From contig NZ_BMDZ01000025.1 in the NCBI RefSeq assembly GCF_014636235.1, forward strand, positions 1-64,000: a DNA stretch of 64,000 nucleotides, written 5' to 3'. The DNA comes from Tistrella bauzanensis. Lineage in GTDB: Bacteria; Pseudomonadota; Alphaproteobacteria; Tistrellales; Tistrellaceae. A program made the position numbers and the translations under genes. The first letter of the stretch is position 1, and every line of letters begins with the position of its first letter. Below the pieces are notes generated by a model, which had not been told where the DNA came from, made no database searches, and was given only the letters and a program-made list of their open reading frames with translations. Positions 19,806-29,600 of the stretch are shown here, in pieces.

Positions 19806-20612
19806 TCAGCGGCCGGTGAATGCGGGGGCGCGGCGTTCCACGAAATGGGCGACGCCCTCGCGGAAATCCTCGGTGGCGAAACACTTCACCTGTTCGGTGT
19901 CGGCAAGGTGGGTGGCGGTCGCCAGATCCTGGAACAGGCCGGCATAGAGCTGGCGCTTGATGATCCGCATCGACCGGGGCGATGACAGCTCGGCCAGTTC
20001 GGCGGTGATCGTATGGACCGCCTCGACGAAGCCCAAGGCGGGCAGGGCGCGCACCAGCCCCAGCGCCGCCGCCTCGCGGCCGGTCAGCACCCGGCCCGAC
20101 AGCAGCAGGTCGGCGGCGGCCATCGGCCCGATCAGCCGGGGCAGGATCCAGGCGCTGCCATGTTCGGCGATCAGCCCACGCCTGGCGAAGGCGGTGGTCA
20201 GCTTGGCGTCCTCGACCATATAGCGCAGGTCGCAATACAGCGTGATGCACAGGCCGACACCGGCGGCGGCGCCGTTGATCGCGGCCACGATCGGCTTCGG
20301 CACGTCGAGCAGCCAGGAATAGCGCTGGCCGAAATTCTCAAGGGTAAAGTCGCGCGCGGCGGCCGGGGCGGGCTTGTCCTCGCCGGGGGCCGCCGGGGTC
20401 AACCGGCCCATATCGGCACCGGCGCAGAAGCCGCGGCCGGCGCCGGTGACCATGATCGCGCGCACCACCTCGTCGGCGACCGCCCGATCCATGGCGGCGC
20501 GGAACCCGGTCTCCATGCCCGGCGTCCAGGCGTTCATCTTGTCGGGCCGGTTCAGGGTGATGGTGGCAACCCGTCCGGTCACCGCATACAGCACCGCCTG
20601 TGCATCCGACAT
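19806..20612 (-). CDS. Enoyl-CoA hydratase/isomerase (crotonase family), copy 1
   Basis: A 268-residue crotonase-fold protein. It shows the CoA-binding TITLNRPDKMNAW segment, the oxyanion-hole loop GRGFCAGADMGRL and the second loop with an acidic residue (LIAEHGSAWILPRLIGP). It would hydrate or isomerise an enoyl-CoA. The ATG at 20612 has a strong GGAGG 8 bases upstream; the frame continues to 20960 but that part is intergenic. It is the first gene of the leftward CaiB pair and is divergent from a second crotonase. Confidence 0.92.
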   Translation of the reverse strand: MSDAQAVLYAVTGRVATITLNRPDKMNAWTPGMETGFRAAMDRAVADEVVRAIMVTGAGRGFCAGADMGRLTPAAPGEDKPAPAAARDFTLENFGQRYSWLLDVPKPIVAAINGAAAGVGLCITLYCDLRYMVEDAKLTTAFARRGLIAEHGSAWILPRLIGPMAAADLLLSGRVLTGREAAALGLVRALPALGFVEAVHTITAELAELSSPRSMRIIKRQLYAGLFQDLATATHLADTEQVKCFATEDFREGVAHFVERRAPAFTGR

Positions 20613-20947
20613 CCTGCATCCTCCCTCAACGCGTCGCTGGTTCTGTCCGTTTTTGGGATAACAGGGTGGCAGGGCCTGTGGAAGACGGTTCATCCATCTG
20701 GAATTCAGATACACATACATGGATTTGAACAAGCGCGCGGCGCGACTGATTTCCATGGATCTGAAAAAACATCCAGATATGTGGAAAAACAAAACACATC
20801 TGCGAAACGGTCGCCGCTCCTCCGGGCTTCTGACTATACTTCCGGCGCTGAAAGGCGGGAGGAACGCCGGGGCATGCTGTCCCGCAGCCGGAGCAAGAAC
20901 AGGCGGAACCCCAGGGTATCTGCCGAGGAAAACGGGCAGGTACAACC
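20613..20947. promoter_or_regulatory. Divergent promoter region between two crotonase genes, with operator-like repeats
   Basis: This 335-bp gap separates the leftward hydratase/CaiB pair from the rightward hydratase/TRAP genes. The part from about 20690 to 20800 is much more AT-rich than its surroundings and carries several symmetric elements. There is an inverted repeat ATCTG-gaatt-CAGAT at 20696-20710, a TCCATGGA palindrome at 20752-20759, and an imperfect TCCA-N6-TGGA palindrome at 20772-20785. ATGGATTTGAA (near 20719) and ATGGATCTGAA (near 20755) form a direct repeat. The IclR-family regulator encoded at 24782 is the obvious local candidate to bind here. Which element is the operator is inference. 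Confidence 0.45.
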
Positions 20948-21730
20948 ATGTCGACCGCACGCAAGGGAGACGTTCACGTCTCGACCCACGGCCATGTCAC
21001 GGTTCTCGAAATCAGGCGGCCGCCAAACAATTTCTTCGACCTGGAGCTGATCGGCGATCTGTCCTCGCTGGTCGAGGGGTTGGACGATGATGTCGACTGC
21101 CGCGCGATCGTGCTGGCATCCGAGGGCAAGGCATTCTGCGCCGGCGCGGATTTCCAGCGCCGGCCGGCGGAACTCGCCGGTGCGCTTGAGGATCGCAACC
21201 CGCTCTATTCCGAGGCGGTGCGCCTGTTCCGAAACCGCAAGCCGATCGTGGCGGCGGTGCAGGGGCCGGCGATCGGGGGTGGTTTCGGCTTGTCGCTGGT
21301 GGCGGATTTCCGGGTGGCCGCACCTGAAGCGCGCTTCGGTGCCAATTTCGTCAAGCTCGGCATCCATCCGGGCTTCGGCCTGACCCACACCCTGCCGCGA
21401 CTGGTGGGTGTGCAGAAGGCCAACTGGATGTTCATGACCGGCCGTCGGCTGACGGGTGAGGAGGCGGCGGCGATCGGTCTGGTCGATCTGTTGGTGCCCG
21501 CCGAACGCCTGCGCGACGCAGCGATGGCACTGGCTCAGGAGATCGCCGAGGGCGCTCCCCTGGCCGTGCAGTCGACCCGCGCGACACTCCGGCGCGGCCT
21601 CGCCGATGCGGTCCAGGCCCAGACCGATCATGAATTCGTCGAACAGAAATGGCTGGCCCGGACCGAGGACCACCGCGAGGGCATTCTTGCCGTGTCGGAG
21701 CGCCGCGCGGGCCGTTTCGTGGCCCGCTGA
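20948..21730 (+). CDS. Enoyl-CoA hydratase/isomerase (crotonase family), copy 2
   Basis: A 260-residue crotonase-fold protein. The EIRRPPNNFFD entry strand, the EGKAFCAGADFQRR oxyanion loop and the LGIHPGFGLTHTLPRLVG loop are visible. It is distinct from copy 1, so the two probably catalyse different steps. It leads a rightward set with the TRAP transporter genes. The 109-bp gap to the binding-protein gene leaves room for an internal promoter. Confidence 0.9.
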   Translation: MSTARKGDVHVSTHGHVTVLEIRRPPNNFFDLELIGDLSSLVEGLDDDVDCRAIVLASEGKAFCAGADFQRRPAELAGALEDRNPLYSEAVRLFRNRKPIVAAVQGPAIGGGFGLSLVADFRVAAPEARFGANFVKLGIHPGFGLTHTLPRLVGVQKANWMFMTGRRLTGEEAAAIGLVDLLVPAERLRDAAMALAQEIAEGAPLAVQSTRATLRRGLADAVQAQTDHEFVEQKWLARTEDHREGILAVSERRAGRFVAR

Positions 21731-21839
21731 CCGGCAGGGCCGATGCACAGGACGGACGGTCCGGATATCCAGGCGACACCAAGATCGCGGGCCGGGCCGG
21801 CATGGGACATCAGAAACATCAGACGGGAGGAGAAGACGG

Positions 21840-22886
21840 ATGATCAATCGCCGCAATTTCGTGAAGCTCGCCGCCGCCGGCGCTGCCGTCGGCACCTTCG
21901 GAGCCCCCTGGATCGCCCGCGCGGCCAAGCCGATCACGTTCAAACTGGCCGATTCGCTGCCCACCACCCATTACTCGATGCCGATCATCAAGCATTGGAT
22001 CGCCCAGATCGAAGACGGCACGCAGGGTCGGGTCAAGTTCGAGCACTATCCGGCCGAACAATTGGCCAGCGCCCGCGACCTGCTCGACGCGGTTCAGACC
22101 CGCATCGCCGATATCGCCTATATCCCGTCCCAGTACTTCTCCGAGAAGCTGCCGATGGCGACAGTGGGCAGCCTGCCGATCCCCGAGATCAAGGCCGACA
22201 TCTATGCCCTGGAAGCGGCCTATTACGAGATCGGCCTTGGGATTCTGGACGAGGTCGAGTTCAAGGATGCCGGCATCCGCGCGCTCAGGGCCTCATCGAC
22301 CGAGGCGTACAACCTGCATATGGTCGACCGCAAGATCGTCACCCTCGACGATCTGTCGGGCCAGAAGATCCGGGTTGGCGGCAATGTTCAGCAGCAGGCG
22401 ATCACGGCGCTCGGCGGCATCCCGGTGACCGTCACCCCGCCCGAAATCTACAATGCGATGCAGAACGGCACGCTCAACGGCACCGTCTTTCACATTCCCA
22501 GCATTCATTCCTACAAGCTGAACGATCTGGTGCGCTACAGCACCGACAATCTCAATCTGGGTGTGTTCAACAGCTATTACGCGATGAACCGCGACCTCTG
22601 GGACGATCTGCCCCCCGATATCCAGGCGGTCTTCGACCGCGCCGGCCGCGATCTGATCAGGTTCGAGGGGGATACCATCGCGCGTGCCTCCAACACCTGG
22701 CGGGCGGATTTCCGCAAACAAGGCATCGATGTCTATGACCTCGACCCGGCGGTGATCGACGAGGCGGCGCGGCGGTTGACCCCGATCCGCCAGAAATGGG
22801 TCGATCTCTACCAGAACCGCAACCTGCCGGCGCAGCGCGTGGTCGATGCCTGGGTCACCGCCCTCAAGACCCATGCCGCGGCCTGA
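21840..22886 (+). CDS. dctP: TRAP transporter periplasmic substrate-binding protein (DctP family)
   Basis: A 348-residue secreted binding protein. The N-terminus MINRRNFVKLAAAGAAVG is a twin-arginine-like signal ending near ARA. The mature part has the DctP pattern FKLADSLPTTHYSMPIIK and later YNAMQNGTLNGTV. DctP proteins capture carboxylates for sodium- or proton-driven uptake. A GGAGGAG about 8 bases before the ATG supports this start. The small and large permeases follow immediately. Likely ligand is the carboxylate processed by the CaiB and crotonase enzymes alongside. Confidence 0.92.
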   Translation: MINRRNFVKLAAAGAAVGTFGAPWIARAAKPITFKLADSLPTTHYSMPIIKHWIAQIEDGTQGRVKFEHYPAEQLASARDLLDAVQTRIADIAYIPSQYFSEKLPMATVGSLPIPEIKADIYALEAAYYEIGLGILDEVEFKDAGIRALRASSTEAYNLHMVDRKIVTLDDLSGQKIRVGGNVQQQAITALGGIPVTVTPPEIYNAMQNGTLNGTVFHIPSIHSYKLNDLVRYSTDNLNLGVFNSYYAMNRDLWDDLPPDIQAVFDRAGRDLIRFEGDTIARASNTWRADFRKQGIDVYDLDPAVIDEAARRLTPIRQKWVDLYQNRNLPAQRVVDAWVTALKTHAAA

Positions 22887-22898
22887 GGAGACGATGTC

Positions 22899-23432
22899 TT
22901 GGAGACGCTCGACCGCCTGATCGGCCGGCTGGAAGCCGTGTTCGAATATGTCGCCGTGGCCTTGCTCGCGGTCATGATGCTGCTGATCGCCATGGATGCC
23001 GGCGGCCGCTATCTCTTCGCGTCCCCGGTCTTCGGCACCCATGAATTCGTCGAGACCTATCTGATGGTGGGGGTGGTGTTCCTCGGCATCGCCCAGCTTC
23101 AGGCAAAGCGCGGCCATGTGGCGGTCGAGTTCGTCTCCAGGCATTTTCCGGCCGGTATCCGCCGGCTGCTGGAGGCGCTGTTCCTGGCGTTGACGCTGTT
23201 CGCCGTGTCTCTGATCGCCTGGATGGCGGTGGAACAGATCTGGACCAACATCATCCGCGACCGGGTGATCGCGACACCGTTTCCGTTCACGCAGGTGCCG
23301 ATGCCGGTCTATCCGTCATGGGTGCTGCTGGCGGCGGGCGTGATCCTGCTCTGGCTGCGCATGGCGCTGCAATTGCTGCGCTGTCTGCTGGACCCCGAGC
23401 CGCCGCGCGCGTCGAGCGACGTCGTCCACTGA
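22899..23432 (+). CDS. dctQ: TRAP transporter small permease (DctQ family)
   Basis: A 177-residue membrane protein with four hydrophobic segments, including ALLAVMMLLIAMDAGGRYLF with the family's GRY motif. It forms the membrane unit of the TRAP transporter together with the large subunit. The start is a TTG at 22899 with GGAG about 9 bases upstream. An ATG five bases earlier is out of frame. Confidence 0.9.
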   Translation: METLDRLIGRLEAVFEYVAVALLAVMMLLIAMDAGGRYLFASPVFGTHEFVETYLMVGVVFLGIAQLQAKRGHVAVEFVSRHFPAGIRRLLEALFLALTLFAVSLIAWMAVEQIWTNIIRDRVIATPFPFTQVPMPVYPSWVLLAAGVILLWLRMALQLLRCLLDPEPPRASSDVVH

Positions 23433-23454
23433 CCCTCGCGGAGACCTTGAAGTC

Positions 23455-24750
23455 ATGTTCGACGTCGCTTTTCCGATCGTGCTGTTCCTGGTCACCCTGG
23501 TGCTGGGCATGCCGATCGGCTTCTCGCTGATCGTGGCCGGCGCCACGGGCGTGTGGATGAATGCCGGCTGGATGCCGCTGCTGGGTATTCTGCGCGCGGA
23601 ACCCTATCGTCACGCCTCGTCCTTTCTGCTCACCACCATTCCGCTGTTCATCCTGATGGCGGAACTGCTGGCCCGGGGCACGGTGGTGCAGGCGATGTTC
23701 CGCTGCGCCTATGCCTTTGTCGGCCATCTGCGCGGCGGTCTGGCGCTTGCCGCCGTTGGTGCCAATGCCGGCTTCGCGGCGCTCAGCGGCTCCAGCACCG
23801 CCGCTGCCGCCGCCATGGCGCGGATCTCGGTGCCCGAGATGCGCCGCTTCGGTTATGACGACCGGCTGTCGCTGGGCACGGTGGCGATCGCCGGCACGCT
23901 GGCGATCATGATCCCGCCCAGCCTGGGGCTGATCATCTATGGCATCCTGACCGAAAGCTCGATCGGGCGGCTGTTCGTGGCCGGCATCGTGCCCGGGCTG
24001 CTGTCGGCCCTGGGTTTCGTGGTCTCGATCATGATCTGGGTGCGGCGCGACCCGTCGATCGCGCCGCAGGTGATGCGCACCGCCTGGCCGGAACGCCTGC
24101 GCAGCCTGACCGCGATCGGGCCGGCCATGCTGCTGGTGATCTTCGTCGCGGGCTCGATCTATTCCGGCGCCGCGACGCCGACCGAGGCCGCGGCCATCGG
24201 CGCGCTGGCGGCGCTGGTGATCAGCATCACCCTCGGCGGCCTGCGCCGCGCCGAGATGCTGGCCGCCTTCCGGTCGTCGATCCGCAGCACGGCGCTGATC
24301 TTCACCATCATCATCGGCGCCATGATCTTCGGCAAATATCTGGCCATCACAAGGCTGCCGCAGGATCTGCTGGCGGTGATCGTGGCGCTCGACGTGCCCG
24401 GATGGGTGATCATCGCCATCCTGGTCGTGATCTATCTGATCATGGGCTGCTTTCTCGACCAGCTTGCTGTGATGCTGCTGACCCTGCCGCTGACCTTCCC
24501 GCTGGTGATGGGGCTTGGCTATGATCCGATCTGGTGGGGCATCGTGCTGACCAAGACGTCGGAGATCGGCATGGTGACGCCCCCTCTGGGCCTGAACAGT
24601 TTCGTGGTGTCGGCCTCGGCGAATGCGCCGCTTGAAAAGACATTCGCCGGCGTGTGGCGGCTGCTGATCGGCGACCTGATCGTGCTGTTGCTGCTGCTGC
24701 TGTTCCCTGCCATCTCGCTCGTCCTGCCCGGCTGGTGGTACGGTCCGTGA
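23455..24750 (+). CDS. dctM: TRAP transporter large permease (DctM family)
   Basis: A 431-residue transport subunit with about 12 hydrophobic segments. It contains the DctM-type motifs ALSGSSTAAAAAMARISVPEMRRFGYD and MIPPSLGLIIYG. It carries the ion-coupled transport pathway. The gene lies 22 bp after dctQ and completes the dctPQM operon. An IclR regulator follows 31 bp later on the same strand and could be co-transcribed. Confidence 0.93.
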   Translation: MFDVAFPIVLFLVTLVLGMPIGFSLIVAGATGVWMNAGWMPLLGILRAEPYRHASSFLLTTIPLFILMAELLARGTVVQAMFRCAYAFVGHLRGGLALAAVGANAGFAALSGSSTAAAAAMARISVPEMRRFGYDDRLSLGTVAIAGTLAIMIPPSLGLIIYGILTESSIGRLFVAGIVPGLLSALGFVVSIMIWVRRDPSIAPQVMRTAWPERLRSLTAIGPAMLLVIFVAGSIYSGAATPTEAAAIGALAALVISITLGGLRRAEMLAAFRSSIRSTALIFTIIIGAMIFGKYLAITRLPQDLLAVIVALDVPGWVIIAILVVIYLIMGCFLDQLAVMLLTLPLTFPLVMGLGYDPIWWGIVLTKTSEIGMVTPPLGLNSFVVSASANAPLEKTFAGVWRLLIGDLIVLLLLLLFPAISLVLPGWWYGP

Positions 24751-24781
24751 CATCACGCTTGATGCCAGGAGGAGACAGGTC

Positions 24782-25528
24782 ATGTCGACGGCCGCGATCA
24801 AGACCGCCCGGCGGGTGTTCGAGGTGCTGGAATATTTCGACGAGGTGCGCCGCCCGCTGACCCTGCGTGAGGTCGCGACCCATTTCGGCTATCCGGTATC
24901 CAGCACCGCCGCCCTGCTCAAGAGCCTGCTGCAACTGGGCTATGTTGATTTCAACCGGCCGACCCGCACCTATATGCCGACCATGCGCATCGCCATGCTC
25001 GGCGAGTGGGTGCAGGCCTCGCTGTTCGGCGAGGGGCGCATCCTCAGGCTGATGCAGCACCTGAAGGACACGACCGGCGAGATGGTCAGCCTGGGCACCC
25101 AGTCCGACATCTATATGCAGTATGTCCATGTTCTGTATTCCGAAGAGGGGCTGCAATACCGCATCCGGCCGGGCAGCGTGCGCTCGATGACCCGGTCAGG
25201 CTTCGGCTGGCTGCTGTTCAGCGCCATGCCCGATGCCGAGATCGACAAGCTGCTGCGGCGGGTGAACATCGACGAAGACGATCCCGGACGCCGGATGACG
25301 TTCGATGAGCTGATGGTGCAGGTCAACGAGGTGCGCCGGCTTGGCCATGTCTATTCCCGCCACACCGTCACCCGTGGCGCCGGGGTGATCGGCATGCTGC
25401 TGCCGGCGCAGAGCTATGGCCGGCGCTTCACCATCGGTGTCGGCGGGCCGGTGGAGCGGCTGGAGGAAAAGCACGACATGATCCTGGCCACGATGCGCGA
25501 GGCGATTCCGCGCTTTCTGCCGGCGTAA
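24782..25528 (+). CDS. IclR-family transcriptional regulator
   Basis: A 248-residue regulator with an N-terminal winged helix-turn-helix (residues about 5-65, RPLTLREVATHFGYPVSSTAALLKSL) and a C-terminal IclR effector domain (about 80-245). IclR proteins bind small organic acids and usually control adjacent catabolic operons. The linked genes encode uptake and CoA-dependent metabolism, so local control of the divergent promoter at 20613-20947 is likely. The start has AGGAGAC about 8 bases upstream. Confidence 0.9.
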   Translation: MSTAAIKTARRVFEVLEYFDEVRRPLTLREVATHFGYPVSSTAALLKSLLQLGYVDFNRPTRTYMPTMRIAMLGEWVQASLFGEGRILRLMQHLKDTTGEMVSLGTQSDIYMQYVHVLYSEEGLQYRIRPGSVRSMTRSGFGWLLFSAMPDAEIDKLLRRVNIDEDDPGRRMTFDELMVQVNEVRRLGHVYSRHTVTRGAGVIGMLLPAQSYGRRFTIGVGGPVERLEEKHDMILATMREAIPRFLPA

Positions 25529-25537
25529 GCCCGCCGT

Positions 25538-26449
25538 TCAGCGCCGGCCGGCCGGCCGGGTCGCCGCAACCGACACGAAGCCCGCGGCGGCGGCCGATAG
25601 CGGCGATCCGCGCCGCCAGGCGGTGGCCACCTGGATCGCCGGCAGATCTTCGACCACGCCGCGCGCCTCGATCTTGTCGCCTTCCAATGACCAGGGGCGA
25701 TAGGTGAGATCGGGCAGGATGGCGACGCCGGTGCCGGTCGCCACCAGGCTGCGCACCGCCTCGACCGATCGGGTGCGGAAGGCGACCGGCGGGCGGATGC
25801 CCAGCCGGCGCCAGACCACTTCCGATGCCTCGGCGATCTCGTCGATGGTCAACAGCACATGGGGCTCGGTCGCCAGATCGCGCAGGCTGACGCGTTCGCC
25901 CGCTGCCGCCGGATGGCCCAGCGGCAGCCACACCCGATAGGGCGAGATGTCGACCACTTCGATCTGAAGCGCCGAGCTGCCGCGACCGGGGGCCAACACC
26001 ATCACAGCCACATCCAGTTCGCCGCCGACCAGCAGATGTTCCAGATAGTCGCCATTGTCCTCGACCGTCTGGACGTCGACATCGGGAAAGGCGCGGCGGA
26101 AGCGGGCCAGAAGATCGGCCAGCACATAGCCTGCCACCAGCGGCGTCACCCCCAGGGCCAGCCGTCCGGCCAGGGCCTGGGCCTCGCCGCGGATCGCGCG
26201 CCGGGCATCGGCGACATCGGCCAGGATGCGGCGGGCATGGGCCAGGAACTGATGGCCCTTCAAGGTGGGGGCGACGCCACGGGCATGGCGTTCCACCAGC
26301 GGAAAGCCCAGATCGATCTCCAGTCCGCGCAGTGCCTCGGTGACGGTGGATTGCGAGATCGACAGCGCCTGTGCCGCCGATGAAATGCTGCCGCGTTCGG
26401 CAACGGCCACGAAGTATTGAAGCTGACGCAGCGAAAAGGCCAAGGGCAT
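25538..26449 (-). CDS. LysR-family transcriptional regulator, first
   Basis: A 303-residue LysR regulator. The N-terminal helix-turn-helix (SLRQLQYFVAVAERGSISSAAQALSISQSTVTEALRGLE) is followed by a periplasmic-binding-like effector domain from about residue 90. The ATG at 26449 begins the conserved domain; the longer frame to 26539 is not family-like. It converges on the IclR gene and is divergent from the large helicase gene at 26629, 179 bp away. LysR regulators often act on divergent neighbours, but helicase control is unproven. Confidence 0.9.
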   Translation of the reverse strand: MPLAFSLRQLQYFVAVAERGSISSAAQALSISQSTVTEALRGLEIDLGFPLVERHARGVAPTLKGHQFLAHARRILADVADARRAIRGEAQALAGRLALGVTPLVAGYVLADLLARFRRAFPDVDVQTVEDNGDYLEHLLVGGELDVAVMVLAPGRGSSALQIEVVDISPYRVWLPLGHPAAAGERVSLRDLATEPHVLLTIDEIAEASEVVWRRLGIRPPVAFRTRSVEAVRSLVATGTGVAILPDLTYRPWSLEGDKIEARGVVEDLPAIQVATAWRRGSPLSAAAAGFVSVAATRPAGRR

Positions 26450-26628
26450 GTCTCCGCAGCCGGGGCGGGCGTTCGGTCCCATGGGGGCGGCATCATGATG
26501 AAGCCTCGCCGGCGCCACCGCAATTCGCGCGAATGCCATCAGGGCGATTGAATTCAGCGCCAGCAGGTTCTACAGCTTGGATGATATGCCCCTGAATATC
26601 TGCCCCCCTGTCGGAAGTGTGAGCGGTG

Positions 26629-29600
26629 ATGGCCGAGACAATGCTGCCCGGGAACGATGTCGCCGCCGATCGGCCAGAGGCGCCCGAGGCGCCGCCGGTC
26701 CGGCCCGGCTCGATCTTTCAGGGCGATCTGCCCCTGGCGCAGAAGCTCGACCGGGCGCGGATGGAACTGCTGGACCTGTCGGCGCGCAACCGGTTGCTGA
26801 ACCTGCCGCGCGGTGCCGGCCGGTCGCGCAATATCGAGGTGACGGACGAGGTCTCGACCGAAATTTTCCGGCTGCTGGTCACCGAGGGGCGCCGCTTCAC
26901 CTTTCTGCCCGGTCGCGAGGCAGTGCCCGTGGATGGCGGCCAGAGTGATCAGGCAGCCGGTGACGACACGCCCGGCGAGGACACGCCCGGCGAGGGCACA
27001 CCGCCGATGCTGGCGCAGCCCGATGACGAGCCGCTCGACGCGCGCGGTGTCGCCGCTCGCCACGCCGATACCCGGCTTCAGACCCGGCTGAGTTCCGAGG
27101 GGCTGCAACGCCGGCTGCTGGATCTGTATCTGGATGCCCGCACGCTGGAAGAGGAACAGGGCGTCAATATCCTGTATCTGGCGCTGGGCGTACTGACCTG
27201 GGTCGACCCCGGCAGCCGCGACACTCCGCGCCGGGCACCGCTGATTCTGGTGCCGGTGCAACTGGAGCGCGCCTCGGCCGCCGACCGTTTCCGACTGCTC
27301 GCCCGGCCCGAGGAGATCGCCACCAACCTGTCGCTGGAAGCCTTTCTGGACCGGCAGCACGCCATCCGCCTGCCGGGGCTGGAGGGGGGCGAGGATCCGG
27401 ATATCGCCGGTTATATGGCCGCGGTCGCCGAGGCGGTGGCGGCGAAATCCGCGGCCGGATGGTCGGTCGATCCCGACGCCATCACGCTGGGCTTCTTCTC
27501 GTTCTCGAAATTTCTGATGTATCGCGATCTCGATCCCGAGATCTGGCCGGCGGACAGCCGGCTGACCGACCGGCCGTTGATCCGCGGCCTGCTGGAAGAC
27601 GGGTTCGGGGCCGCCGACGAGGGCTATGACGACGACGTGCCGGTCGACCCGCTGATCCCGCCGGCTGATTTTCTGCACATCGTGGATTGCGACAGCTCGC
27701 AGACCCTGGCGGTGCACGAGGTGCGGCGCGGCCGCGACCTGGTGATCCAGGGGCCGCCCGGCACCGGCAAGTCGCAGACCATCGCCAATGTCGTGGCCTC
27801 GGCCATCTTCGATGGCAAGACCGTGCTGTTCGTGGCCGAGAAGATGGCGGCGCTGGAGGTGGTGAAGCGCCGGCTGGATCATGCGGGCGTCGGCGATATC
27901 TGCCTGGAACTGCACAGCAACAAGGCCAGCAAGCGGCAGGTGCTGGATGAATTGAAGCGGAGCTGGGATCTGGGCAGCCCGCGCATCGGCGATGACGCCG
28001 CCCTGATCGACCGGTTGACCGAGGCCCGCGACACGCTGAACGCCCACGCCGAGCGGCTGCACCGGCCATTGCCGCCGACCGGCCTGACCCCCTATCGGGT
28101 GATCGGCGAGTTGGTGCGGCTGCGGGCCTCGGGCATTGGTGCGGTCGATTTCGATCTGGACGGGCTGGCGCCGGACTGGACGGCGGCCGATCGCGAAACC
28201 CGCATGGCGATGCTGCGGGATCTGGGCGACCGGCTGGCGGCGCTGGGGCCGCCCGGCGACCATCCCTGGCGCGGCATCGGGCTCGACATGGTGACGCCGA
28301 TGGATGTCGAGCGCCGCATCGCCGAGATCACCCGGCTGCGTGCCGGGTTCGCGGCCCAACGCGACGAGGCGGCGGAACTGGCAGCCCGGCTGGAAACCGA
28401 CCCGCCGGCCAGCCTGGATGCCGCCGGTTTCCTGCTGGCCCGCGCCGGCCGGCTGGCCGCCGCCCCCGATATCGAGCCGGCGGCGATGCTGCGGCCGGTT
28501 TGGTCGCAGCAGGCCGAGGCCATCCGGGCTCTGGTCGAGACCGGCGCCCGCCATCTGGTTCAGGCACAGGCCGTGCGGCCGATGGTGACCACCGAGGCAC
28601 TGATCATGCCGCTGGCCGATCTGCGCGCCGCCCGCGACCGGCTTCGGGCACTGCCCGCCGGCTTCGGCCCGGCTGCCCGCGCGCGTATGCGGCGGGTGGC
28701 GGGTGGGCTGTCGGCGCTGATTCAGGCGGCCGAGCGGCTGGCCGGCCATCTGGGCGTGGCGGCACCGCAGAGCCTGACCGGGATGGAGGCGTTGCGCCGC
28801 CAAGGCGAGGCGGTCGCCGATGCCCCGGACGTACCGGCGGCGGTGCTGGGGGCCGTGGCCTGGGACGACCGGACGGCGGATCTGACCGATCTGGTCGAGG
28901 CGGTGCGCGGCTATCACGATGCCCGTGCGGCCAGCGCGCCGCTGTTCGGCGACATCGCCTGGGGCACCGATCTGGCGCCGGCGCGTCAGGCGCTGGCCGA
29001 TGGCGGCACCGGCATGTTCAAGGCGTTCAGCGGCGACTGGCGTCGCGCCAACCGGCTGGTGACCTCGGTGCTGACGGGGCCGCGGCCCGAGGCCCTGCCC
29101 GATCTGCTGGCGGCGCTGGACCGGGTGATCGCCGGTCGGGCGGCGGCGGCGCGGGCGGTTGCCGGCGACGATCTGGGCCGTGCCGCCTTCGGCCCGCTGT
29201 GGCGGTGCGAACGCAGCGATCCGGCGCCGCTTGAGGCAGTGCTTGCCTGGGTGCGCGGCCCGGCATCGGCGCCCGAGACCCGGCGCATCACAGCCGCCTG
29301 TGCCGACCGGGTGCTGGCGGGCGAACTGGCCCGGCGGCTGGCGCTGGCCGTGGCGGGTCTGCGCCTGGATCTGGCCGGGCTGCATGACGATCTGGGCCGT
29401 GCCGCCGAGGCGGTGACCGGCACCGATCTTGGCGCCGAACGGGTGGTGCTGGTTCAACTGGGGCCGCGCCTGTCGCCCTTGCTGGCGGCGGATGCGGTGG
29501 CCGAAGCGGCGTTGCGCGCGGCCCCGGACGGCAATGACGCGCGGGTGGCGGCGCTGACCGCGCTGATCGATCTGCGCGACCTGGAAGGGGAACTGGCGGA

